From the NCBI GenBank assembly GCA_036874045.1, contig JAZBRI010000011.1, positions 9,167,501 to 9,231,500 on the forward strand: a DNA stretch of 64,000 nt, given 5' to 3'. Under the pieces are notes generated by a model, which saw nothing but the letters and a program-made list of their open reading frames with translations, was not told where the DNA came from and did not search any database. Within the stretch, counting starts at the first letter, position 1; the number at the start of each line of letters is the position of its first letter. Both the position numbers and the translations under genes were made by a program. This document shows, piece by piece, positions 46,773-57,261 of the stretch. The DNA is from Cymodocea nodosa (taxonomy: Eukaryota; Streptophyta; Magnoliopsida; Alismatales; Cymodoceaceae).

Positions 46773-48173
46773 TTAATGGTGTTTGATTTGCTCGAGCATG
46801 ATGCAAATCTCCTTGCTGTTGGGCCTCTCCTTGGGATCGTCGAGGGTGCAGAAGCAGGCGATCTTGAGCACCAGCAGAATCTCCTCCAGGTACCCGCTCC
46901 CCTTGAGCCTCTCGTCGACGGCCTCCATCACCCCCATCTTGGCGGACGACATCAGGTTCCTCACCCACATCATCATGCTCATCTCTTCCGTCGTCTGGAA
47001 GTACTCGTCGGACGGCATCCTCCCCACCACCAGCACCACCAGTATGACTCCGAAGCTGTAGATATCGCACTTATCCGTGAACTTGAGCATCTGGTGGTAC
47101 TCGGGGGCGATGTACCCCACCGTCCCCGCCAGGTTGGAGGTCGTCATGTGGGTGTTGGCGTCGGGGATGGCCTTGGCCAGGCCGAAGTCGGCGATCCTAG
47201 CCTCCATGTCGTCGTCCAGGAGGATGTTCGCGGGTTTCAGATCCCGGTGGATGATTCGAGGGTTTTGCTGTGTGTGGAGGTACTCCAGCCCCGCCGCCAC
47301 GCCACGGGCGATCCTTAAGCGATTGGACCACGGCAGATCCATGGTACCTTCCGATGACTTCTTCAGGGCGTCCTGGAGAGATCCGTTCTTCATGAACTCG
47401 TAGATCAGGTAGTTGCAGTCCGGCCGGGGGACGTGCGCCAGCAGGGGAAGCAGGTTCCGGTGCCGGATGTGCCCGACGGTATTGATTTCCGACCTTAGTT
47501 GTCTCATGCCTGATCAACCCAACCCCGTTACTGCTACATAATAATACAAGCGCGCGCGCACACACACACACACCCCTCCTCTCTCTATAATAATGTTGTA
47601 ATATGTACCTTTCTCAAGCAGCTTGCTTTCTTCTTCACCGATTTCCATGCTGGGATCGGTGAGGTTGAGAATCTTGATCTTCTTGATCGCAATCAACTTC
47701 CCGGGGTCATCGGGGAGGGCGGCGCGGTAGACCTCCCCGCAGCCTCCTCGCCCGATGACGTCAAGTTGGGCGACGCCGTCGTCCTTCTCCAGGAAGGCCA
47801 AATACTCGGACTTGCGGATCAGAGGGCTGTAGATGGCCGGGCCTTTCGGGTCCCGGAATCTGCCGTGGATGCAGTCCATCAACAACCGGTATAGCAGGGA
47901 AATGACCAGACCGGATAACACACCTGCGACTGTGCCTGCGACGAATGCGGAAATCCACATCCAGACCTCTCCCTTACTCCTCTTGGCATCACTGGTGTCA
48001 GATGAGTTGGAATTGGTGGAGGTGTTCTTGGCTGCGGCTAGAATTCTTCGAGCTAGTGGGAATCTGGGGACGGGTTCAAGGGTGCTCAGGGGATGATCGG
48101 TCGTAGATGCGTAAGTGGCGGCGAGGGTGAGGAGGAGAAGGGAGGATAGGAGGATGGAAGTCACGGCCGCCAT
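46773..48173 (-). CDS. SOBIR1: SOBIR1-like receptor kinase lacking leucine-rich repeats
   Basis: Two exons, 48173-47609 and 47509-46773, with a 99-bp GT-AG intron (phase 1), give 433 aa. The start is the ATG opening a signal peptide (residues 1-23); a longer in-frame start at 48383 adds only a non-signal leader. Residues 24-69 are a short ectodomain with NTS and NSS glycosylation sites and no LRR. The transmembrane segment 70-98 has G80, G84 and G88, the GxxxGxxxG pattern of SOBIR1. The kinase has GRGGCGEVY (141-149), K164, E196, HRD 276-278, DFG 296-298 and APEY, so it looks active. MRQLRSEINTVGHIRHRNLL and PRPDCNYLIYEFMKNGSLQD closely match SOBIR1, the co-receptor of LRR receptor-like proteins in immunity. 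Family members are usually about 640 aa; the missing part is the LRR ectodomain. GC-rich, unlike all neighbours. Confidence 0.88.
47510..47608 (-). other. Intron of the kinase gene with alternating TG/CG tract
   Basis: Donor GTACATAT and acceptor TTGATCAG in sense. The intron contains a run of alternating purine-pyrimidine, (TG)n then (CG)n, at 47550-47573, about a quarter of its length. The splice call rests on the conserved protein reading across it (LLEKG-MRQLRSEI). Confidence 0.85.
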
Positions 48174-48849
48174 CTCGCCGGCGTCGTGGTGGCGAAGCAA
48201 TGGGGAGGAGGGGGCGGAACTAATAGAGTGAGTTCTGCGGAGAGCTTGCGGATGTGGAAAATTTTGGACGGCTGGGATTACGCGAAGACCAGCGAAGTCT
48301 TCTCCGGGTGCACCCTTCCGTCCTTTTCGTTGTGCCCACCGCTCTTCGTTATTCAACGGGTGAGGACGTTTTATTAAAAACATAATTCATTAAAAAATGT
48401 TTCAGTAATTATCTGCATACGCGGTATTAGACTTTTTGAGCATTTATTCAATTTATTCGTATACGTGAAGAAGTGATGTTAATCTTTTCGAGTCCAAGAA
48501 ACAGCACATTCAGAAAAGACGAATTCTACAACTGGAACGTGTTGAATGGGGCTCGATATCAAGCTACTTTTTTTTTAAAGTTAGGTGAAAAAGTCGCAAC
48601 TGTTGAGAAAAAAAAAGTAATTTTATGTTAAAGATATTCGTTTTCAAATATATTACGCTACTCGTTCACCCTGATATTTTTGGAGTTAGCGTTAGGTCCA
48701 ATCGTGTCATTCAATTGTTTCCGACACAATTAGGTAGGCCATGTTGGACTAAGTCAATCTGGAACAATACGAATGGGCATGTCTGGTGAGGAAGACTAGA
48801 TCACCGTTGGACTTCTATGTGTTTTATTTTGGACTGTTCAAAGTTTAAA
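48174..48849 (-). promoter_or_regulatory. 5' leader and proximal upstream region of the kinase gene
   Basis: The first 200 bp upstream of the ATG are GC-rich and pyrimidine-rich, likely 5' UTR. Composition then drops abruptly to AT-rich near 48380. No clear TATA box or confident regulatory element was found. Confidence 0.4.
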
Positions 48850-49545
48850 AATTATATATTTTTCATGAGATTCGAACTCGTCTTTAAAAGTTTTTAAAGT
48901 TATAATATCATTGATTTATACTCAAATTGTTAATAAAATATAAATAAAGAATTAATCATCATTCATTAAATTAAATAAAAATTGATAATTACATTTACTA
49001 ATTTTATGAATCTTACATCATTTATAAAAAAATTATATAAGATGAATAAAAAGTGAATTTTAATAAAATTACCCTACATAATTTATATTTACAATTAAAA
49101 ATTTACATTTAATTCTGAAATGATAGTTTTAAAGTATTTATTTTAACAAAATCAACTATTTTATCGTCATATTGTGATGAAATATAATGATTGAATGAAT
49201 GATTTTGTTAACATGGATATTTAAGTAGGGTCATCATAAAATTAAACGTAGATTTTTAATTGTAAATTAAATTATGTAATATAATTTTTATTAAAATCTA
49301 ATTTTTGTTTAAATTTTTTATAAATGATGTATTTTTTTATGATTTATAAATTATATAATATAATTTTTATTCAATAAATGCAATTATTATTCCTCATTTA
49401 ATTAATGAATGATGGTTAATATTCTTTTAAACTTTAAATCACATTTTCATTGCAGGTTGGTGGTCTTAATATCTTAAGACTTAATAGAGGTCATATGTTT
49501 AAACCCTATCAAATGTCATAATATTTTTAATAAATATTGTATTCA
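48850..49545. repeat. Long inverted repeat, MITE-like or foldback element
   Basis: Two AT-rich arms face each other around about 49183. Left, AATTAATCATCATTCATTAA (48950) pairs with right TTAATGAATGATGGTTAAT (49402). Left TACATCATTTATAAAAAA (49014) pairs with right TTTTTTATAAATGATGTA (49314). Left TTACAATTAAAAATTTAC pairs with right AGATTTTTAATTGTAAA. The inner part also pairs (TTAACAAAATCA with TGATTTTGTTAA). Outer limits are approximate and no target duplication was fixed. It sits about 700 bp upstream of the kinase start codon. Confidence 0.7.
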
Positions 49546-49548
49546 ATA

Positions 49549-49811
49549 TGTTAGAACCATATAGATCAGTAGAGGTAGGTGAACGGTGATATACACCTAA
49601 TTTTAAAATATTTCTAACTTATATGACATGATGTATATGCACAATTATCACAATCAAATAAATAGAGTATGCACAATAGAAATAAAAGATAGACATAGGA
49701 AATTTTAGGTGATTCACCATTAATGGCTAGTCTACCCTCAAGGTTTACTTGAGTTTCACTAAGTGTTTAATATTTACGTACACTTACTTTTATGTTGAAG
49801 TAAGAACCAAC
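49549..49811 (-). repeat. Copia LTR 3' end fragment (minus)
   Basis: Plus strand TGTTAGAACCATATAGATC, then GGTAGGTGAACGGTGATAT and GGTGATTCACCATTAATGG with CTAGTCTACC: the reverse complement of the last 200 bp of the Copia-2 LTR. It is cut by the S-family LTR at 49812. Confidence 0.7.
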
Positions 49812-51039
49812 TATTAGAGATAATGTTCTTATCTATTAATATGTTTATGTTTTGATGATTAACAAGATGATTTATATTTCAATTAGGCAAAATGATGAAC
49901 TTCAAATATTTTTCTAAGTACATAAGTTTATGAACTATCGTAAAGTTATATAGTTAACTTTATAGACTATCATAAAGTTATGTAGTTAATTTTATGGATA
50001 CTCATAAACTTATCTGATTCATAACTCTAGTTTATAATTCTAAAATTATTCTAAGTATATATCTTTACAAATACTCATAAAGTTATGAGAATAACTTTAT
50101 GGACATTCATAAATTTATGAAATTACATATGTAAGTTATAAATCTATGGCTAAAAGGATAATTTAAAGTAATTATGTTTTACATGTGTCAGCTTGTAAGG
50201 GTTCGTAAAGTTATAGGGATAAGTTTACGGACATTCATCATATTCTGTTATATATAACTTTACGAAGGGCCGTAATGTTATGACTTTGATGGATTTATTT
50301 AATTGATATAATTTTTATATTTATTCAAAATTTGTTACAAGAATATTTATTTTGCAGATGACATGTGGCACACACTCATTCACACATGTTCTACCATATT
50401 TCTAAAGACTTGGTCAATATTTAAAGATGGCAATCAGAAACAAATTTGATGACGTCAAGATTGAAAAGTGTGGTTTGAAAAAGTCTAGAGAATGTGTGCA
50501 ATCAGTTAAAGTTCCTCGTATAATATAAACAGAGTCAAGTTAAAGTAAGAAGTAGTTCTTTCGATAGTACTCCAAAGGTTATTTTTAGAAGTCTTGAAGA
50601 TTCTTAGAGAAGAAGAGTTGAAAGTCATCCAAAGGAACTCAACTACAATAAAGCTATTTTCTGAAGATTCAAGTGTTGCAGTTTTCACAAGAGGAAAGTT
50701 TTTCTTACATTTGTACTTTCTAGATTAATTACTCTTTGCATTTCATCGTAGCTTGAAAAAGAGAACTTATCCATAAGAGGTGTTGTGGAGAAAACTCTAA
50801 AATATTTTCTTTCAGAAGAGTTTCGAGTAACTATACGAGAGTCCGTATAGTTGTGTAGATAACTATACAAGAGTTCATATAATTAGCAAAATAATTATAT
50901 GAGAGTCTGTATAGTTAAAGGAAGAACTTAACAAAGGATCAATGTCTTGTTAAGTTAATTTTTCTTTGAGTAAAGTTATGGTACATTGGATTTTAAGTGA
51001 ACTAAAAACTCCTAGGATTAGTGAATACTTGAATGGGAC
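49812..51039 (+). repeat. S-family LTR (plus), truncated by element E
   Basis: Begins TATTAGAGATAATGTTC (TG changed to TA) and is the reverse complement of the solo LTR 44489-46222, from its start through TTAACAAAGGATCAATGTC to the GAATGGGAC segment. It stops where element E begins at 51040. Confidence 0.78.
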
Positions 51040-52686
51040 TATTTAAAATGAAAAAATGCATAATATTAACAGTTAAATGATGGTTAATTGTAAAATATTT
51101 AGCTTATCAAATGAGAATTAAGTTATTATGTTATAATTGTACTGTTATATGCTTTAATGAAAGAATTTGCATAATTTTAGGAAATTAGTGTTAATTAAGT
51201 ACATTTCTGAACTATCGATGAATTACAAGCTTTTTAATTCCTAAGTCTTCGAATTTTCTGTTGCAACATCTAAACTCGTTATTTCTTTATTACACGTGTT
51301 TTATAGTTAAATCAACAAAGTAAGTTCGTTGAGTTACACTAACTCCACGGACCATTTATTTTCTAACATGCCATTATAGCAGTTGCAAAAATAAGAAATT
51401 CGAAGGAAAACCACGATTGCACGTATCACGTAAGAATTTACTCATGGAATGAAAAAGAAATCACCATCGTTGATATGAATGAAGAAAATCCAACCGATCA
51501 TTTAAGCAAAAGCAGTTATTACTGAAAGAAATATAAAAGAAGAGGAGAAAGACGAAAGGTGTGTGTGTGAAGGTGGAGAACTGCGCTAACTACAGGAAGC
51601 GTCAGAAGTTCCTTGAAGCTCTACACCACCACCAAAATCACCAACTATCAGAGGTCTGTGAGGATACTTTCTAGATGTTGGGTCGATTCCAAGCCAAACA
51701 CAATGACTGACAATCTCTATGAGGAGTGATTGCATCGCAGGAAGGGAAGCCATTTTCACCAAGCACCAACTCATATCTCAAGAGATCGTAAAGCTTCTAG
51801 CCTTGGTTTTGGGTTGATGCTAGTATGCTGAAGAGGAGATCATCTTACAATTCTTGATTCACGATTCTATAGGGAGAGGAGGCAAGATTGTAAGTGATTA
51901 AGTTTTTAGTAATGTAATTGCATCGCATGTAGTGACAGAAGTTTTTACTATCGATAGAGATTTTTACATTTCACCTTTCACTTATCTTCGGGAACATATC
52001 AAAACAAAAATACCAAAAACAACTAATTATCTGTGTTTACATTTAGTATTAAAGTGTTGTATTGTTTCTTTTGTATCGTGATTAATGTTATCATTGTCAG
52101 TATTATGAATATTTTATGTTTGTTTGATTAAGAAAATAGAAAATAGTTTTATTGTTTACAAAAATAGAATCATCCCAAATACTTAAAGATTTTAATGGTT
52201 ACTATTTGAAATATCTGAATGTTAGTGTTACTTAATGACAAATCTAATATTAACTAACATTAAAGAGCTTAATTGATGTTATTTACATTCTATGGAACCA
52301 CCCAATGGTTGGCCAAATTCCTCTATAAATACTAGTATTTAATTGGAAAGGTAGGCTCATGGAGTTAACTTAAGTCCACGAGGTTAGTCTGTTGAGTTAA
52401 CCATAACTCCACGAACTAAGTCCGTTGAGTTAACTGTAACTCAACGGAGTGCTTAACTGAATACATATAAACTCCAATATAAAAATCAAAATAGTACACA
52501 ATTCTTACTCAATCTCTATGAGATCGACCTGTACTTGCATATAAATATAATATACACTGTGCACTTGCAATTAAAATACAAATTGGACTTAATATCTAAT
52601 TTGTGTGAAAGGTTATTTGTTTACTTCTAAAAGAATTTATTAATATAAGCATAAAAACAAATCAAAGAACTTAACAACCCCAAACA
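51040..52686 (+). repeat. Element E 5' LTR
   Basis: Sense LTR from TATTTAAAATG (TG mutated to TA) to CCCCAAACA. It is the reverse complement of the LTRs at 40142-42055 and 59976-61957, with the CACCCAATGGTTGG and GATCGACCTGTACTTGC blocks. No extra PBS-like unit is seen at its end. Confidence 0.88.
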
Positions 52687-52694
52687 AGTTTTTC

Positions 52695-52712
52695 TAGTGT
52701 CGCTACTAGGGA
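52695..52712 (+). other. Element E primer-binding site, decayed
   Basis: TAGTGTCGCTACTAGGGA, preceded by AGTTTTTC, corresponds to the tRNA-Asp-type PBS TGGCGCCGTTGCCGGGGA with eight differences. Seven are C-to-T or G-to-A, as expected from deamination of methylated cytosines. Confidence 0.7.
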
Positions 52713-52783
52713 TTGAGAAGCTAAGCAACTGTGAGTGTTGTTTTGTTTTAATATCAGAAGGAGTGTTGTGTGTTTTATTTTAT

Positions 52784-53745
52784 AATTGAGAATATGGCAT
52801 ATATTTATCTTCAAAGATTTCTTAATCCTGTAGTTAGCATATGTGAATTCTACAATTTGGAAGCTCATGACATCTCTGATTATTTGAAACTAAGACGATT
52901 GCAGATGATTAGATCACATGAACAACAAATGAATTATATTCAATATAATAGAGCTGAGTATACCCATAATTTACCTAACTAATGGTCAATTTAGAACAAG
53001 TAATATGCTGAGAGACAAAGAAGTTTGGGATAGGTATGATAGATTTGAGTGTAGCTTAGAGAAAAATATGGACAAATTAGAACAATACATGTATCAGCAA
53101 CATGAAATCAACTAATTAAATTATAGGAAAGAATATTTAGAACCTAAAATCGATATCATATACGAAATTGAAAAAACCATAATGAAAATTGATCAAAAAT
53201 TGAATGCAATGAGACTAAATGATCTAGAAAAAAAATTAAAAGGATTGGATGAATTTATAATGAAATTACAAGTTACACAACAAGAAAACACAAATGAAAA
53301 CTTTAATGTTACAAATGTGCATAATTTGCAAGACATAGACAAAAGAAAATACCAATCCAATTGAATTTAAAGAATGTAAGTTAAAACTGAAAACAATTGA
53401 AGATCAAAATCATGAAAATGAAATACAAGAACATCATGAAAGTAATGAAAATCTAGAAGATGTATGTATAACATTAAGATCTGGAATTGATATAACACCA
53501 AGAATTCAAAAAGAAAGTAATGTGAAGGTGGATAAGAACAAAATTCAAAATGATAATGAAAATATAATATCTGAAAATGTAGAAATCAATGAAGAAAAAT
53601 CTAAATTTGAAAATGAGATTAAAAATAATCAAATGAAAGAAAAGGAATCTTGTAAATCACAATCATTAACACCCTATCCTGAAAGATTACAACAAACATT
53701 TCCTGAAAAACAAGAAAAAATTAGAGAAATTTTTGGAAAAGTATA
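52784..53745 (+). pseudogene. Element E gag, starting at the zinc knuckle
   Basis: Opens with a short leader, then the knuckle remnant ICEFYNLEAHDISDY (C, C and H positions partly lost) and RLQMIRSHEQQMNY. After stops and frame changes near 52980 and 53115 come IMKIDQKLNAMRLNDLE, a frame change near 53363, a RSGIDITPR-like motif and LTPYPERLQQTFPEKQEKI. The capsid domain is absent, as in A, C and F. Confidence 0.8.
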
Positions 53746-54523
53746 AGTTAACATTTCTTTGTTAGACATATTGCAGAAAATGCTACCTTATGTTAAATTT
53801 CTTAAGGATTGATGTACTAAGAAAAGAGAATGAAAAGTTTTAAGGAAAATCTTTTTAGTTGAGCAAAGTAGTTCCCTATTTCTGCCACAAATTCCTAAAA
53901 TGTTATCTAATCCTAGAATCCCTGTTATATCATACACCATAGGAAATACCATTTTAGAAAGAACCTTAATAGACCTAGGTGCAGATATAAATGTTATGCC
54001 TAGTGATATATTTGCATCCTTAAGATTAGAAGGCTTAATTCCTATTAGGATTGTCATTTAATTAGTTGATAGAAGTATAAGATACCTTAGAGGAAAAGTA
54101 GAAGATGTCCTAATTAAAATCAAAAACTTCATATATCCCATTGATATTGTGATTTTGGATTCTCAACAAATTAAGCATCAGAATCATGATATATCTTTAA
54201 TTTTGGGAAGACTATTTTTAGCAACATTAGAGGCTGTTATAAATTGTAAAACTGGAGTGATGAAGTTAGCATATAGTAATGAGGATACTCAATTAAACAT
54301 TTTCAAACTAGAAAAGTTTGAGGAGTTAGAAATATCCTTACATACTATAGACTTTTTAGAGGATGAAGGAGATATGCTAGATGATGTGATTCAAGAAGAA
54401 TTAAATAGGCAACTAGATTCTAAAACTTTAGAAGTAAGTGAAAACATAGATGTAGAAGGAGATCAAGAAGAGTTTAATAGTGAAGATGAAAATGCTCAAT
54501 TAGGAGCTTTAGCTTCTGATGGT
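53746..54523 (+). pseudogene. Element E protease and acidic linker
   Basis: Contains SLFLPQIPKMLSNPR, LERTLIDLGADINVMPSDIF (retropepsin site DLGA), VEDVLIKIKNF, DTQLNIFKLEKFEE, MLDDVIQEELNRQ and AQLGALASDG. Stops are near 53810 and 54060. It ends at ATGGT (54519-54523), the left duplication of element F. Confidence 0.82.
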
Positions 54524-54851
54524 TGTATTGATGTGAAATGTTAGATCAAACAACTAGCCCCCGGCATTGGCACCAGAAAACTTGTTTTGGGGTTTGTTAA
54601 CTTCTGTTTTTACTTGTTTAATTTGTCTTTATGCTTATATCAATAATTACTTTTAGAAGTAAACTAACAACCTTTCACATAAATTAGATATTAATTACAA
54701 TTTGTATTTTAACTGCAAGTGCATAATGTATATTGTATTTGTGTGCAAGTACAAGTCAATCTCATAGAGATTGAGTAAAAATTGTGTACTGTCCCGATTT
54801 TTATATTGGAGTTTGTGTTCAGTTAAGTACTCTGTTGAGTTATAGTTAATT
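54524..54851 (-). repeat. Element F 3' LTR remnant
   Basis: Matches the start (on plus) of the 5' LTR at 59976: TGTATTGATGTGAAA, GATCAAACAACTAG, a PBS-like unit (CCCGGCATTGGCACCAGAAA), then GGGGTTTGTTAACTTCTG. It breaks off at about 54851 and jumps into RNase H. Confidence 0.88.
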
Positions 54852-55460
54852 TCTAGATCAAATTCTTGTAATAATAATATCCACCGAATCAATCTAGGTT
54901 TAGTCTCTTTCTTTGCTCATAGGTGTTTTAAAGTTGAATGATCCGTGTATACTATCACTTTACCTCCAATCAGATATGATCTAAACTTTTCTAAGGCAAA
55001 CACAATAGCTAATAGCTCTTTTTCAGTAGATGTATAATTAACCTGAGCATCATTTAAGGTTTTGCTTGCATTATGAATCACTCTAGAAGATTTTTCTATC
55101 TTCTGTCCCAACACTACTCCTATAGCAAAATCAGATGCATCGCACATTAATTCAAATGGATGGCTCCAATCAGGTGCTTGTATTATAGGAGTTGAAATTA
55201 AGCTAGTTTTAAGCTTGAAAAATGTTTCTTTGTAATTTTTATCAAAGTTGAATGAGACATCATTTAATAGATTAGTTAAAGGTCTAGCTATTTTGCTAAA
55301 ATCTTTAATAAATCTTCTATAAAAACCAGCATGTCCTAGAAATGATCTAATATCTTTTACTAATTTAGGTTCTGGTAAATTAGAAATTACTTCTATTTTA
55401 GCTTTATCTACTTCCAACCCTTTCTTTGAAACAACATGTCCCAAGACTATTCCTTGTTTA
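54852..55460 (-). pseudogene. Element F pol: RT thumb and RNase H
   Basis: Sense reading from 55460 gives [77 protein letters not shown] and VIVYTDHSTLKHL. After a frame change it ends [13 protein letters not shown] at the deletion into the LTR. RNase H catalytic residues are present; integrase is missing. Confidence 0.88.
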
Positions 55461-56446
55461 ACCATTGTTGAGTATTTTTGTTTTGATGATGTGTGCTGAA
55501 TGAAAATAATCATATTTGCTCAATTACTATTGCTTGTGAAAGGAAATTAAAATCATCAATTAATATAAAAAAAGCTTACTGATATAAATACTTGTCTGTA
55601 TTGGATCTAAAGTTAATAACTAGTCGTTTCGTTGCATTAATTTCTCATTTAGCTAAACGTTAAGTTAATGTGTGTTTTTATTGAAAAGCATGATATGTTT
55701 TAATGTTATATCTTCTGTATCATGAACAGTGCACGTTTAGACAACTCGTTAAGTTAGAGTTTTGTTTGTATAGAGGTCACGTGAGAACTCGTTAAGTTAG
55801 AGGCTTAAAGGTTAAAATAGGTCACGTGATAACTCGTTAAGTTAGTGTTATACACGTGGTGAAATTATAAGTTACGAATGTTGTATTGTATCACGTGAGG
55901 TGCACATGTTTAACTCGTTAAGTTAACATAACTAAACGCATTGAGTTGCTATATTGAACACTAAGGCAACGCGTTAGGTTAGCGTTATAAACTTAAGTTG
56001 TTATTTTTGCACGTGGTAAAATTCTTATTATAAAAACATTTGTTTATTACTGGTTCGTTGAGTTATCATAACACAACGGAGATGGTTCGTTGAGTTATCA
56101 TAATACCACGGACATAGATCGTTGAGTTAGCTACAGTACTTGTCACGTGAAATGGCACATGAGGAACTCGTTAAGTTAGAAATGTTAAGTTATATATATA
56201 TTTGTGTTACTCGTTTAGTTAACATTAAAGTAACGACTTCTTATTACACTGATGAAAAACTTTTGGACGAGAAAGTTTATTTCGTAGGAAATTTTTCAGA
56301 GATCTAGGACTGATGATTAAAGAAAATTTGAAATATAAACGTGGGTTAGAACGTGTGTGTTTCGATGAAGGAAAAAGAAAAGACGTGGAGAAGTGGAAAA
56401 CTGGTGGTGGTTAAACGTGAAGGATATGCATGAAATGAAGATACAA

Positions 56447-56454
56447 TATAAAAG
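56447..56454 (+). promoter_or_regulatory. TATA-like box of the T LTR
   Basis: TATAAAAG followed by GCATAGAATTC is kept in the other T copies (12499-12506 plus; 8144-8151 minus), downstream of the G-box array. It is a plausible LTR promoter. Confidence 0.6.
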
Positions 56455-56939
56455 GCATAGAATTCTCATTGATCAATTTATCCTTGCACACAAAATGAAA
56501 AATCTTTTCAAGGATCAAACCATCCCTGCACACCAAAAGAAAAATCTTTTTCAAGGATCAAAAACACCTTCTCGGGGAAAATCTCTCAAGTGGAAGAAAG
56601 TTCAGTGAAGCATAAAAATGTAAGATTTGAAGTATCAGAAGAAAGCAAATTCGGTGAAGCATGAAAAGACAAGATATTCGTCATTGAAGAATTGCTGAAG
56701 AAGAAAAAGAAGAAGAAGAAAGATCTCAAACAAGGAGAAAAGTTTTAAATTCCGCAAATTAGTTTTCTCTGTTTGTAGTTATGAAATTGTTTAGATGATA
56801 CATGGTATCGAAATATAATTGCATCTACAATTTCTGAGGAGAATTGAATTGTATATTGTAATTGAAACCTTGAATAAAAATGATTTTATGAAAACAATGT
56901 CTCGACTTGTTTTTGAGTTTTAAAGTTTCAATTATATTT

Positions 56940-57222
56940 CAGAAAGCCCTCGAGGACTCGGGTACTGGATACATTCCCTCGACTCTCGAGCCTCGGGCGT
57001 CCCCTCACTCGACTCTCCTCTTCACCGAGGAGAGCTCGAGCTTGGGACTTGAGGTTACAAGAAAAGTAAAAAAGGTTAGGTGATAAACATTGAAGACTCA
57101 CGCCTACCCGGCCCATAGGAAACGAAGAATCGCTTCGCCTGCACATACTCATTTTCCCTCCATGCCCTTTTGACCGGACCCCAGAATTCTCAATCACCAT
57201 CGGTCTAAAAGTATGTGCAGAT
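56940..57222. other. GC-rich insert inside the T LTR
   Basis: About 280 bp with three CTCGAG sites and much higher GC than the LTR around it. The T copy at 12300-12947 passes from TTTCAATTATA to CAATTCACCC without it. The minus frame 57200-56928 has no recognisable domain. Origin unknown. Confidence 0.7.
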
Positions 57223-57261
57223 TCAATTCACCCCCCTCTTGTGTAGCCATACGATCCTACA

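Larger units (their letters stand above)
55466..57261 (+). mobile_element. T-family solo LTR (complete)
   Basis: 1796 bp, TGTTGAGTATTTTTG ... CGATCCTACA, flanked by ACCAT at 55461-55465 and 57262-57266, interrupting RT of element F. It contains six CACGTG boxes (55778, 55823, 55853, 55892, 56010, 56143) alternating with ACTCGTTAAGTTA motifs, a TATA-like TATAAAAG at 56447-56454, and a GC-rich insert near its end. No internal region is present. Confidence 0.92.

Noticed and set aside
46776-47403. Long open frames on the plus strand opposite the kinase exon
   Set aside because: They are shadows caused by high GC in the kinase coding strand. The products are low-complexity His/Leu/Val-rich without domains.
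48171-48383. Upstream in-frame start at 48383 adding 70 residues to the kinase
   Set aside because: The extension is not hydrophobic and would bury a good signal peptide. The ATG at 48173 directly opens a secretory leader.
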